A stretch of 64,000 bases of DNA, from NCBI GenBank assembly GCA_963819905.1, contig CAWFXP010000012.1:248001-312000 (forward strand), written 5' to 3'. Position 1 is the stretch's first letter, and every line of letters starts with the position of its first letter. The position numbers and the translations under genes were made by a program. Below the pieces are notes generated by a model, which was not told where the DNA came from, did no database searches, and saw only the letters and a list, made by a program, of their open reading frames with translations. The DNA comes from CAWCQC01 sp963819905 (GTDB lineage Bacteria > Actinomycetota > Thermoleophilia > Gaiellales > Gaiellaceae). Positions 17,081 to 25,267 of this stretch are shown here, piece after piece.

Positions 17081-18345
17081 GCCCGCTCCCCCGCGCCCGG
17101 CTCGTCTTGGGCCCGCTCGTCGTAGAGCGCCTGATCCCTGACGCCCTCCTCGAGCTCGCGTTTGTGCCGCCGTTCGGGGATCAACCCCTGCGGCCGGAAC
17201 AGCATCATCATCACGATGATGACACCGTAGATGCCGAACTGATACTTCGGCACCTCGATGCTGAGACCGGTGACGTCGTTGAACTTCGTTCCGAGCAGCG
17301 CGAGCCCCTCGATGTTCAGCCAGCCGAGCACGACGCCGCCGGCGATCACGCCCCACACGCTTCCCATTCCTCCCAGGATGACCATGCAGAGCAGGAAGAT
17401 CGAGATGTTGAAGAAGAAGTCGCTCGGGAACGCGCCGCTCTTGAAGCTCGCGTAGTACGCGCCGGCCACGCCGCCGAAGAACGCCCCGATTGCGTACGCC
17501 CAGGTCTTGGTCCGCATGAGCGGAATTCCCATGGCCGAGGCGGCGGTCTCGTCCTCGCGCATGGCTATCCAGGCGCGTCCGAGGCGCGAGTCTCGCAGTC
17601 GGACGCAGCAGAAGACGGTGAGGAGCAGCAGGAACAGGATCGTCCAGTACGCAAACTTGTCCCTGTCGAGCGATTGCTGGAAGGTCACCGGGAGCCCGAT
17701 CGCGTCGTTCAGAGTCGCTCCGAACCCTGGTGAGTCGATCGGGGTGATGCCGAACGTCCCGTTTGTCAGGTTGAAGCCGCCGAAGTTGTCGCCGTTGCGT
17801 ACGAACTGCGGAACGATCTCGCCGAAGCCGAGCGTCACGATCGCGAGGTAGTCGCCTCGCAGGCGGAGCGTCGGCAGGCCGATGACGATGCCGACGGCGG
17901 CGGTGAACAGGCCCGCGATGATGAACACCGCCCACATGTTGAAGTGGATCCCCGGCAGCTCCCGCGAGATCCCGACAGAGCCGATGTGGATGTTCAGTTT
18001 CGTGAACATGATCGAGCCGAGCCATCCGGCCACGTAGGCGCCGGCCGCGTAGAACGCGACGTAGCCGAGGTCGAGCAGGCCTGCGTAGCCGACGACGACG
18101 TTCAGGCCGACGGCCATCATCGTGAAGACGAGGATGATCACCCCGGAGCTGAGCGCCGGGAACCACTCGCCGACCCCTGCGCCGAGGCTCTTCGCCTCAC
18201 CGGCGAACAGCGGATAGGTGACGGCGATGCCGAGCACCACCACCAGCGGAATCAGGCCCCGGACGCGCGGCGGCATCCGGTTCCAGGAGTCGCGCAGCCC
18301 GCCCCCCTGCGGGCGCTCCGCCTCGGCTGCAGGGACCGCGCTCAT
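17077..18345 (-). CDS. livM: Branched-chain amino-acid ABC transporter permease LivM
   Basis: A 422-residue integral membrane protein with about ten hydrophobic helices. Family features include VVGYAGLLDLGYVAFYAAGA, GDYLAIVTLGFGEI, the ATPase-contact loop DSRLGRAWIAMREDETAASAMG, and GGMGSVWGVIAGG. It has a short cytoplasmic N-terminus and a charged C-terminal tail of about 40 residues. Its ATG at 18343-18345 overlaps the livH stop by 4 bp; its stop overlaps livG likewise. Confidence 0.93.
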   Translation of the reverse strand: MSAVPAAEAERPQGGGLRDSWNRMPPRVRGLIPLVVVLGIAVTYPLFAGEAKSLGAGVGEWFPALSSGVIILVFTMMAVGLNVVVGYAGLLDLGYVAFYAAGAYVAGWLGSIMFTKLNIHIGSVGISRELPGIHFNMWAVFIIAGLFTAAVGIVIGLPTLRLRGDYLAIVTLGFGEIVPQFVRNGDNFGGFNLTNGTFGITPIDSPGFGATLNDAIGLPVTFQQSLDRDKFAYWTILFLLLLTVFCCVRLRDSRLGRAWIAMREDETAASAMGIPLMRTKTWAYAIGAFFGGVAGAYYASFKSGAFPSDFFFNISIFLLCMVILGGMGSVWGVIAGGVVLGWLNIEGLALLGTKFNDVTGLSIEVPKYQFGIYGVIIVMMMLFRPQGLIPERRHKRELEEGVRDQALYDERAQDEPGAGERA

Positions 18346-19418
18346 GCGCCCTCCGGCGTCCGTTCCCCGAGGAGGCCCTCCGGGCGGAACACGAGGATGG
18401 CGATAAGGATCCCGAAGACGATCGACCGCGTCCAGTCGCCGCCGGGCGACGCTACCGTCAGCCCCTCGACGAACGCCTGGATCATGCCGATCAGCACCGC
18501 GCCGAGCACAGCGCCGGGAAGGTTTCCGATGCCGCCGAGCACGGCGGCGGTGAACGCGATCAGACCGAGCTCGAAGCCGGTGTCGTAGCGCATGTTGAAC
18601 TGGAGCAGGAACAGCACCGCGCCGACGCCGGCCAGCGACCCGGCAAGAAAGAAGGTGAACGAGATGACGCGGTTGATGTCGATCCCCATCATCGCGGCCG
18701 CGTCCTGATCCATCGACGTCGCGCGCATCGCCTTGCCGAGTCGCGTCTTCGAGACGAGCCAGGTGAGCGCGATTAGCGTCGGGATCGTCACGAGAACCAC
18801 GAAGAACTTGTTCCACTCGTACGTGACGCCGCCGATGTCGAACATGTCGGTCGCCGGGATCAGGTTCGGCACGTCCTTAGCCGTGACGCCCCAGATCGCC
18901 AGCGCGACGTTCTGGATGATGAAGGACATGCCGACGGCGGTGATCAGCGGCGCAAGCCTCGGCGCATGTCGCAGCCGACGGTACGCGACCCGTTCGATGC
19001 TCGCGTTCATCGTCGCGCCGACCGCCATGGCGACCAGGAACGTCACCAGCAGGCCCCCGATCAGGCCGAGTACTGCGGTCTCCGGCGTCAGGCCGAAGAC
19101 GGAGATGATCATCGTCCAGGCAACGAGGCCGCTGAACGCGAACAGGTCGCCGTGCGCGAAGTTGATCAGCTGCAGGATGCCGTAGACGAGCGTGTAGCCG
19201 AGTGCGACGAGCCCGAACACGAGCCCGTTCGTCATGCCGATCAGCGCGACGGTGAAGAAGTTGCTCGGGTTGTTGACCAGGTTGACGAGCAACCACGCCG
19301 CGATGAGCGCGACGAAGAGGATCCCGAACATCGATATGACGCTCGGACGCGGACGGTCGAGCAGCCGCTGGAAGTGCGATGGAGGCTGAGTCTGGGCCGG
19401 GACTGCCATCGGCGGCAA
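18342..19418 (-). CDS. livH: Branched-chain amino-acid ABC transporter permease LivH
   Basis: A 358-residue membrane protein. After a cytoplasmic segment of about 25 residues come eight or more helices with the LivH hallmarks GLVFGLVALGYTLVYGILQL, INFAHGDLFAFSGL, the ATPase-contact loop TRLGKAMRATSMDQDAAAMMG, and AFTAAVLGGIGNLPGAV. It forms the translocation path with LivM. Separated from livK by 51 bp holding a strong GC hairpin. A second Met three codons in (19409) is an alternative start. Confidence 0.93.
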   Translation of the reverse strand: MPPMAVPAQTQPPSHFQRLLDRPRPSVISMFGILFVALIAAWLLVNLVNNPSNFFTVALIGMTNGLVFGLVALGYTLVYGILQLINFAHGDLFAFSGLVAWTMIISVFGLTPETAVLGLIGGLLVTFLVAMAVGATMNASIERVAYRRLRHAPRLAPLITAVGMSFIIQNVALAIWGVTAKDVPNLIPATDMFDIGGVTYEWNKFFVVLVTIPTLIALTWLVSKTRLGKAMRATSMDQDAAAMMGIDINRVISFTFFLAGSLAGVGAVLFLLQFNMRYDTGFELGLIAFTAAVLGGIGNLPGAVLGAVLIGMIQAFVEGLTVASPGGDWTRSIVFGILIAILVFRPEGLLGERTPEGA

Positions 19419-19428
19419 GGACGGGGTC

Positions 19429-19454
19429 GGGGGGAGGGCGCTGGCCCTCCCCCC
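19429..19454 (-). promoter_or_regulatory. Strong GC hairpin between livK and livH (probable attenuator or mRNA stabiliser)
   Basis: The perfect complementary arms GGGGGGAGGG (19429-19438) and CCCTCCCCCC (19445-19454), extended by one further C-G pair, leave only a 4-base loop. The hairpin sits in the 51-bp gap between the binding-protein gene and the first permease gene, where such transporters often place a partial terminator or RNA-processing barrier to make the binding protein in excess. No T-run follows on the minus strand. Role is inferred. Confidence 0.6.
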
Positions 19455-19469
19455 AACCTGACGCTTTTC

Positions 19470-20942
19470 CTAGCCGGCCCTCGCGGCTTCCACGAGCTCT
19501 ACCGGCGGCGAGATCACGGACGCCACCTCGGCGTACGCGTCGTCCGCTGACGCGCGGTAGGCGGTGAGCGAGACAACCGCTCCCTCGGCGGGATTCGGAT
19601 CGCCGTTTTCGTCGAACCCGAACGATCCGAGGATCCCGTCCTCGACGGTGTACGCGTACATCGCCTCGAGCACGGCGGCTCGATCGTCGCCTCCCGCCGT
19701 GATGGCTTCGAGGACAACCTGCGCCGCCTGTCCGCCGTAGGCCGCGTACGGGTCGGGCTGGGCGCCGCCCAGGTCGTCGCCGTAGGCCTCGGCGAACGCT
19801 GTGATGAACTCCTGCCCGGCGGGGCCGAACTCGTCGACCGGTACCCCGGCAACGGTCAGGTACATGCCCTCGGCCTCGGTGGCTCCTCCTTCACCAGGAT
19901 CGACCACGGCGGCCGTCGTGAAGCCGTCCGGCGCGATGAGGACGACACCCTCGTCTCCGGTGGCCGCGTTCGGCCCGAGCACGGCGACCTTGTCGCGGAT
20001 CAGCTGCCCGCCGTTCTCGTCGATCAGGCCTCCGAAGAAGACGCCGTTCGCGCCGCTCTCCTTGACCTTCTGGAAGAGCGCCTCGTAGCTCGCTGCCTTC
20101 GGATCCCAGGCTTCGAAACCGACGACCTCGATCCCGAGCGACTTCGCAGCGCCCTGGAAGTTCGTCGCCACGCCGAGACCGTATGTCTCCTTGTCGTTCA
20201 GGATGAAGACCTTGGTCACAGCCAGCTCCTGGGCGAGCTGCGCGCCCATCGCTCCCTGATACGCATCGTTCGCGACGACCCGCGCGTAGTTGCGGGTGCC
20301 GGACGGGTAGAACTTGTCAGGCTTGCCAAGTGTTTGGCAGGCCTCGGTCGACTCGGTGAGGCAGACGTCGGTGTTCGCCGGCGAGATCTGCGGGATCGCG
20401 CCGCCAGGCGCCTGGTTGAGCAGCGGGATGATGATCTCGGCGCAGCCCGAGTTGAACGTGCCGATGATCGCGATCACGCTTTCGTTGCCGGCATAGGCCT
20501 GGCCGTTCTGGCTGCACTTGCCGGAGTCCCACTTACCGGCCTGTGCCGTTGCGTCGTCGCAGGCCTGGAAGGCGATGTTGAAGTCACCGGCCTTCCAGCC
20601 GGCCTGGTCGAGCACGAGCCGGATCGCGTCGTTGATCTGTCCTGTCTGCGTGCGCGACGCGCCCTGGAGCGGCATATCGGACGCGACCAGCAGGTTCGGC
20701 TCGCCCTCGCCGCCGTACTCGATCGGGCCGCACGACGACGACGGGAGCGCCGTCACGCTGCCGGTCGCCTCGCCTCCACCCTCGGTCGTCTCCTCACCGC
20801 CACCGGCCACGCCGGTGTCCGCGGGCTGGGTCGCCTCTCCGCCACCGTCCTCGCCGCTGTCGCCACCACCGCAGCCGGCGGCTGCGAGAACGAGCGCGGC
20901 GACGACGAGTGCCAGAACGGCAAACAATCCTCGCTTTCTCAC
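19470..20942 (-). CDS. livK: Branched-chain amino-acid ABC transporter substrate-binding lipoprotein (LivK-like)
   Basis: A 490-residue lipoprotein. GTG at 20940-20942 is chosen because GGGGGAG lies just upstream and the product then begins VRKRGLFAVLALVVAALVLA with lipobox LAAAGC. The mature protein starts with a Gly/Glu/Asp/Thr-rich linker (GGGDSGEDGGGEATQPADTG). It then has a type I periplasmic-binding fold: PNLLVASDMPLQGASR, VIAIIGTFNSGCAEIIIPLL, QISPANTDVCLTE, KVFILNDKETYGLGVATNFQ and GVFFGGLIDENGGQLI. It captures the amino-acid ligand for LivHMGF. The frame upstream of the GTG has no signal-peptide character. Confidence 0.92.
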   Translation of the reverse strand: MRKRGLFAVLALVVAALVLAAAGCGGGDSGEDGGGEATQPADTGVAGGGEETTEGGGEATGSVTALPSSSCGPIEYGGEGEPNLLVASDMPLQGASRTQTGQINDAIRLVLDQAGWKAGDFNIAFQACDDATAQAGKWDSGKCSQNGQAYAGNESVIAIIGTFNSGCAEIIIPLLNQAPGGAIPQISPANTDVCLTESTEACQTLGKPDKFYPSGTRNYARVVANDAYQGAMGAQLAQELAVTKVFILNDKETYGLGVATNFQGAAKSLGIEVVGFEAWDPKAASYEALFQKVKESGANGVFFGGLIDENGGQLIRDKVAVLGPNAATGDEGVVLIAPDGFTTAAVVDPGEGGATEAEGMYLTVAGVPVDEFGPAGQEFITAFAEAYGDDLGGAQPDPYAAYGGQAAQVVLEAITAGGDDRAAVLEAMYAYTVEDGILGSFGFDENGDPNPAEGAVVSLTAYRASADDAYAEVASVISPPVELVEAARAG

Positions 20943-21097
20943 TACTCCCCCTTCGGTTGTCGCCCTACATCCGTCCTGCCCGGCTCCCGTCCCCACGAGC
21001 GCTCCGGGCACTGCCCCGCCTGCTACGCAGGCGGCGGCGTGTCTCGCAAGGCGAGCATTATGGCGCTCGCCGCGAGAGTGTTCAAGACCCAGCGAGC

Positions 21098-21103
21098 TAT
21101 GAT
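21098..21103 (+). promoter_or_regulatory. Candidate -10 element for tRNA-Leu
   Basis: TATGAT lies 10 bases before the tRNA 5' end, at the right distance for a start point at about 21110-21113. No convincing -35 box is visible; the best, TGTTCA at 21079-21084, is only 13 bp away. Confidence 0.4.
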
Positions 21104-21113
21104 CGGGTGCCGC

Positions 21114-21198
21114 GCCGAAGTGGCGGAACTGGGAGACGCGCTGGACTCAAAATCCAGTGGGGCTTTGCCCCGTGCGGGTTCGATCCCCGCCTTCGGCA
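21114..21198 (+). tRNA. tRNA-Leu(CAA)
   Basis: Acceptor arms GCCGAAG (21114-21120) and CTTCGGC (21191-21197) pair perfectly, with discriminator A at 21198. The anticodon stem CTGGA/TCCAG encloses loop CTCAAAA, giving anticodon CAA, which reads UUG. A long variable arm (TGGGGCTTTGCCCCGT) marks a class II tRNA, and GGTTCGATCCC forms the T-arm. No CCA is encoded. Confidence 0.95.
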
Positions 21199-21274
21199 TC
21201 GGGCTCGCCGTCGCCCGCGGGCCTTCCATGCAAGCCACTGACGTCACAGACGCCTCGAAGTTAGGAGCGAACGG

Positions 21275-22306
21275 TTGACGAAGACGGTCGGCGTCCTGAC
21301 CGGCGGCGGCGACTGCCCCGGGTTGAACGCGGTCATACGCGCCGTCGCCCGTCGCCTTCTCGGCCGCGGGTACGCGGTGGCCGGAATCCGAGACGGCTGG
21401 CGCGGCCTCCTCGACGGCCGTGTCGAGCCGCTCGGCGCCGGCGACGTCTCGGGGATCCTGCCGCGCGGCGGCACTATCCTCGGGACGACCGGCTTCGATC
21501 CCGCCCGGGTCGAGGGCGGGGTCGAGTGGGTGCTGGCGAACGCGGACGGGCTGCACGCCCTCGTCGTCGTCGGCGGTGACGGAACGCTCGGGGTAGCGGC
21601 GCGCCTGCACGACCTCGGGCTTCCCGTGGTCGGCGTGCCGAAGACGATCGACAACGACATCCCGGGGACCGAGGCCACCGTCGGCTACGACACGGCGCTC
21701 ACTGTCGCGACCGAGGCGATCGACCGCATCCACACGACGGCCGAGTCGCACAACCGCGTCATGGTCGTCGAGGTCATGGGCAGGGACACCGGCTGGATCG
21801 CCGTCGAGAGCGGGATCGCGGGCGGAGCCGACCTCGTCCTCGTGCCCGAGTTCCCGCTCACGGTCGAAGGGGCCTGCGAGCTCGTCCGCCGCAGGCACGA
21901 CCGCGGCCGCACGTACTCGATCGTGGTGGTCGCCGAGGGCTGCCCTCTTCGCCGGGAGTCGGGCGAGGAGCGGCTCGTCACGAGCGGAATCGACGCGAAC
22001 GGCTTCCCCCGCTTCGGCGGGGTCGGGGCCGTGCTCGCGGCCGAGATCGAGCAGGAGACGGGCTATCCGACGCGCGTGACCGTGCTCGGCCACGTGCAAC
22101 GCGGGGGCACGCCGACCGCGCGCGACCGGGTGCTCGGAACTCGCTTCGGCCTCGCCGCCGCGGACCTCGCCGACCGTAGTCGCTTCGGCGTGATGGTCGC
22201 GCTGCGCGGTGACGAGATCGTCCCGGTCCCGCTCGCCGAGGCAGCCTCCGGACGCCGCCCCGTTCCGCGGGAGCGATACGAGGCGGCAGCGTCGTTCTTC
22301 GGCTAG
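21275..22306 (+). CDS. pfkA: 6-phosphofructokinase, probably ATP-dependent (group III type)
   Basis: A 343-residue enzyme starting at TTG, with TTAGGAGCGAA as ribosome-binding site. Motifs: VLTGGGDCPGLNAVIRAVAR, VVVGGDGTLGVAARL, GVPKTIDNDIPGTEATVGYD, VEVMGRDTGWIA and GHVQRGGTPTARDR. The glycine after GGD (position 104 in E. coli numbering) indicates ATP as donor, while the Lys in PKTIDND (position 124) is the residue found in PPi enzymes. This G/K pair is known from ATP-dependent actinobacterial enzymes, so ATP use is likely. It makes fructose 1,6-bisphosphate. It follows tRNA-Leu and is convergent with the trpC-like gene. Confidence 0.93.
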   Translation: MTKTVGVLTGGGDCPGLNAVIRAVARRLLGRGYAVAGIRDGWRGLLDGRVEPLGAGDVSGILPRGGTILGTTGFDPARVEGGVEWVLANADGLHALVVVGGDGTLGVAARLHDLGLPVVGVPKTIDNDIPGTEATVGYDTALTVATEAIDRIHTTAESHNRVMVVEVMGRDTGWIAVESGIAGGADLVLVPEFPLTVEGACELVRRRHDRGRTYSIVVVAEGCPLRRESGEERLVTSGIDANGFPRFGGVGAVLAAEIEQETGYPTRVTVLGHVQRGGTPTARDRVLGTRFGLAAADLADRSRFGVMVALRGDEIVPVPLAEAASGRRPVPRERYEAAASFFG

Positions 22307-22324
22307 CCGCGACGGGCGGGCGCC

Positions 22325-22975
22325 TCAGGCGTACCCGCGGCCGGTGAGCTCTGCGAGGCCGGTCGGGAGCGGGCCCGCGACCTCGCCGCTCAGCAGCACC
22401 GCGTCGACGCCTGCCCGCTCGAGCTCGAGCACCTGCTGACGCGTCGTCACCCGGCTCTCGGAGACGACCAGCTTGCCGACGGGAACGTCCGGCAGCAGCT
22501 CGAGCGTGCGCTCGAGGTCGGTCTCGCCTTTCTCGGGGTCGCGCTCGGAGATGACGAGGATCTCCGGGTCGATCCGCTCGAGCGCCTCTTCCAGCTGCTC
22601 CTCGTCGCGAACGTCGAGCGCGCAGTCGAGGCCGAGGTCGCCTGCGGCGGCGACGAGCTCCTCGAGCAGGTCGTCCTCGTCGGCGAGATCCTCGAAGACG
22701 AGGACGCAGGCGTCGGCGCCGGCGCTGCGTACCGCGTCGAGCGTGTCGAAGTCGGCGATCACCTCACGCACGAGCAGAGGCAGGTCTGTTACCTCGCGCA
22801 GCACGCGAACGTCGCCGAGCGAGTCGACCGCGATCGCCTCGGCGCCCGCCTCGGCGGCCGCGACTGCCAGCGCGGGCAGGTCGCCTCGCAGCATCGGGAT
22901 CACCGAGATCCCGTCTCCCTCGGCGATGGCCTCGCTGAACCGGCGCTCGGGCCAGTGCGGGTCGTCGGTCGTCAT
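22325..22975 (-). CDS. TrpC-like beta/alpha-barrel protein, catalytic residues degenerate
   Basis: A 216-residue protein whose ATG overlaps the deoC stop by 4 bp. The layout follows indole-3-glycerol-phosphate synthase: LAVAAAEAGAEAIAVDSLGD, LPLLVREVIADFDTLDAVRS, AGADACVLVFEDL, LGLDCALDVRDEEQLEEAL, LVVSESRVTTRQQVLELERA and GVDAVLLSGEVAG. The catalytic blocks are altered: the N-terminal ExKxxSPS is missing (VIPMLRG), LCKDF reads LVREVIADF, LVEVHDE reads ALDVRDE and GINNRDL reads VISERDP. The SES phosphate-loop element is kept. Probably a paralogue with a different or lost reaction. It ends the long minus-strand operon. Confidence 0.7.
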   Translation of the reverse strand: MTTDDPHWPERRFSEAIAEGDGISVIPMLRGDLPALAVAAAEAGAEAIAVDSLGDVRVLREVTDLPLLVREVIADFDTLDAVRSAGADACVLVFEDLADEDDLLEELVAAAGDLGLDCALDVRDEEQLEEALERIDPEILVISERDPEKGETDLERTLELLPDVPVGKLVVSESRVTTRQQVLELERAGVDAVLLSGEVAGPLPTGLAELTGRGYA

Positions 22976-23676
22976 CGGGCTCGTCGCGGATCCGCGAATC
23001 CCCGCATGATGGCGACGGCGTTGGACGTTCCGATTCGTCCGGCGCCGGCGCCGACCATGGCCTCCGCGTCGCCGGCGGTCTCGATCCCTCCCGACGCCTT
23101 CACCCCGATCGCCTCCGGCAGGCAGTCGCGAAGCAGCTCGACGTCGCGCGTCGTCGCTGCCCCGGAGAACCCCGTCGAGCTCTCGACGAAGTCCACGCCC
23201 GCGTCCTCGGCGATCTTGCAGACGAGCTTCTTCAGCTTGTCGTCGAGCAGCGTGCACTCGACGACGGCCTTCAGCAGCACGATTCCCTTGCCGGCGTTCA
23301 CGCTCTTCACGCGGACCGCGCGCACGAGGGAGACGAGCTCGTCGCGGACGTAGCGGAAGTCCCCGGAGAGGAGGCCAGGAAGGCTCGCGACGACCGCCAG
23401 CTCGTCGGCGCCGGCGGCGATCGCCTGCTCGGCTCCGGCGATCTTCGCCTTCGTCGAGTCGGCCCCGAACGGGAAGCTGACGACCGGGCACACCTTGACA
23501 TCGCACCCGCGCAGAGCGTCGACGGCGTGCGCCGCGTGGTAGGGCAGGACGCACACGGAGGCGAAGTGGTACTCGCGGGCCTCCTCGCACAGCTGGTCGA
23601 CGTCGCCCACCGTCGCCGTCGGCCGGAGCAGCGTGTGGTCGATCGTCTTGGCGAGCTCGTCGAGCCGAAGTGCCAT
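22972..23676 (-). CDS. deoC: Deoxyribose-phosphate aldolase
   Basis: A 234-residue protein with the full DeoC pattern: TIDHTLLRPTAT, ASVCVLPYHAAHAVDAL, PVVSFPFGADSTKAKI, GADELAVVASLPGLLSGDF, VDFVESSTGFSGAATTRDV and the Schiff-base lysine in IGVKASGGIETAGDAEAM. It interconverts 2-deoxyribose 5-phosphate with acetaldehyde and glyceraldehyde 3-phosphate in deoxynucleoside breakdown. The start is ATG at 23674-23676; longer frames run into the peptidase gene. The stop overlaps the trpC-like start. Cytidine deaminase, another nucleoside-salvage gene, lies in the same operon. Confidence 0.94.
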   Translation of the reverse strand: MALRLDELAKTIDHTLLRPTATVGDVDQLCEEAREYHFASVCVLPYHAAHAVDALRGCDVKVCPVVSFPFGADSTKAKIAGAEQAIAAGADELAVVASLPGLLSGDFRYVRDELVSLVRAVRVKSVNAGKGIVLLKAVVECTLLDDKLKKLVCKIAEDAGVDFVESSTGFSGAATTRDVELLRDCLPEAIGVKASGGIETAGDAEAMVGAGAGRIGTSNAVAIMRGFADPRRAR

Positions 23677-23719
23677 GCGACGCCCGGAGTGTACGCGAAT
23701 CCGAATCTCGTGAGGCTGT

Positions 23720-25238
23720 CTAGGCTCGGTGCGGGGTCGAGAGCTCGCCGACGAGCGGCGCCGTGTCGAGCGGCGCGTACCCGAGCCGCTCGGCGACCTC
23801 CTCGCTCGACGGCTCGGTTCCGCGCCGGAACAGCTCCCGCAGGAACTCCCCGGTCTCGGGGCTCCGCCACCAGTCCGGCCCGGCCGTCCGGCGAAGCGAA
23901 TCGCGCACCTGCGCCGCCCGGATCCAGGCCCGCAGGTAGTCCGCCGAGTAGAAGCCGCCGTCCATGTCGGCGAGGTAGTTCTCCTTCGGATAGCGAAACC
24001 CGCTGGCGCCGGACACGAGCCGCTCGTAGTCCTCCGCGTGCGCCTCGGCGTTCGCGAAGTCCTCCCAGAACGCGAGCTCGTAGGCGAGCTTGGCCCCGTA
24101 GCGACGAAACAGGAACGCGTCCAGGTAGCGCGTCGCCTCGGCGCGATCGGCCGCCTCGGCGTCGCCCAGGCCGAAGTGCTCGGCATGCCAGCCCGGCTCG
24201 TGGGTCAGCGACTCGACGAGGAAGGAGTAGATCTCGGTCAGCGCGTGGTCGCGCGAGAGCTTCCGGAACGTGTACGGAAGCTCCGGGTCGCAGCCCGCGT
24301 AGTGGAGCGCGTGGCCCGCCTCGTGGAGGAAGGCCTGGTAGTCCGACAGGCCTCCCTGGGCGCGGGTGATCAGGTGGACGACCCTCGGCGGATCCGACGC
24401 GATGACGCAGGCGCGCGGGTTCTTCTGCGGGCGATCGTCGAGATCGGGCCGGATGCCCTGCTCGGCGTCGAGGTCGAAGCCGAGCGCTGCGAGCGCTGCC
24501 AGGCAGACGGGCACCGCCCGCTCCTTCGTGTACGTGCCCGCGAGCGGGGACATGCGCCGCACGTAGGCGACGTGGGCCGACGTCGGCGGGTGACCGCGGT
24601 CGGGCCCGAGGATGCGCTCGAGCCAGTCCTCGCCGAGGCTCGCAAAGGAGTCGTCGATCGCCGCGGCGGCGCCCGCGACAGCCCGCTCCAGCTCGTGCAG
24701 GTCGATCTGCTTCAGCGCGGCGCTTCGGGCGACCGGATCCGGGTCGCCCGACAGCTCGGCCTCGAGCGTCTCGGCAGTCCCGCATCAGCTCGAGCCGCTC
24801 GGGGTTGAAGCCGGCGGAGGCCTGGACGACGGCCTGCCCGAGCTGCTCCCGGTCGTCGTAGCCCTCGAGCACCGCCAACCGCGCCTGCGCCGAGCGCAGC
24901 GGGACCGGCTCGCCGGCCACGTCGATCCGGCAAGCGAGGATCGCGTTCTCGAGCGCGTCGGAGCGCTCGGCGAGCTCGAGGCCCATGATCCCGCCCTCGC
25001 ACGCCTCGCGCAGCCGGAAGAGCCGTTCGCGGTCGAGCCCGTGCGGGGCGGCCTCCTCTGCCTCCCGCAGGGCCGCGTGCTGGGAACGGGTGAACAGGTC
25101 GGCGTAGCGCGCCACGATCGCCGCCTGCTCGCTCGTCTCCTTCTCGCCCACCCTGACCGCGCGCGCCTCCTCGGAGCGCTCGTAGAGATAGCGCGCCAGC
25201 GCCGCCTCGAAGCCGTCCCCCGTCTGTCCGTTTCGCAA
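23720..25238 (-). CDS. M3-like zinc metallopeptidase, interrupted by a +1 frameshift
   Basis: An N-terminal all-helical part (FEAALARYLYERSEEARAV onward) runs to LERLELMRD. The second half continues in another frame through YVRRMSPLAGTYTKERA to the zinc motif FLHEAGHALHYAG (HExxH) and a downstream glutamate block LTEIYSFLVESLTHEPG, as in oligoendopeptidase-type M3 enzymes. Removing one C from CCC at 24779-24781 joins them into about 505 residues (TAETLEAELSGDPDPVARSA in between). TTG at 25238 sits 4 bp after GGAGG; GTG at 25241 is an alternative. The M3 assignment rests on the motif and helical architecture; substrate unknown. Confidence 0.75.
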
Positions 25239-25267
25239 CACGCCTCCGTTCGTCCGCTCGTGCCGAC

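Noticed and set aside
5334..25238. Programmed +1 frameshifting as the cause of the split genes
   Set aside because: The four sites share no slippery heptamer, no stop codon at the shift and no downstream structure I can see; sequence indels explain them more simply.
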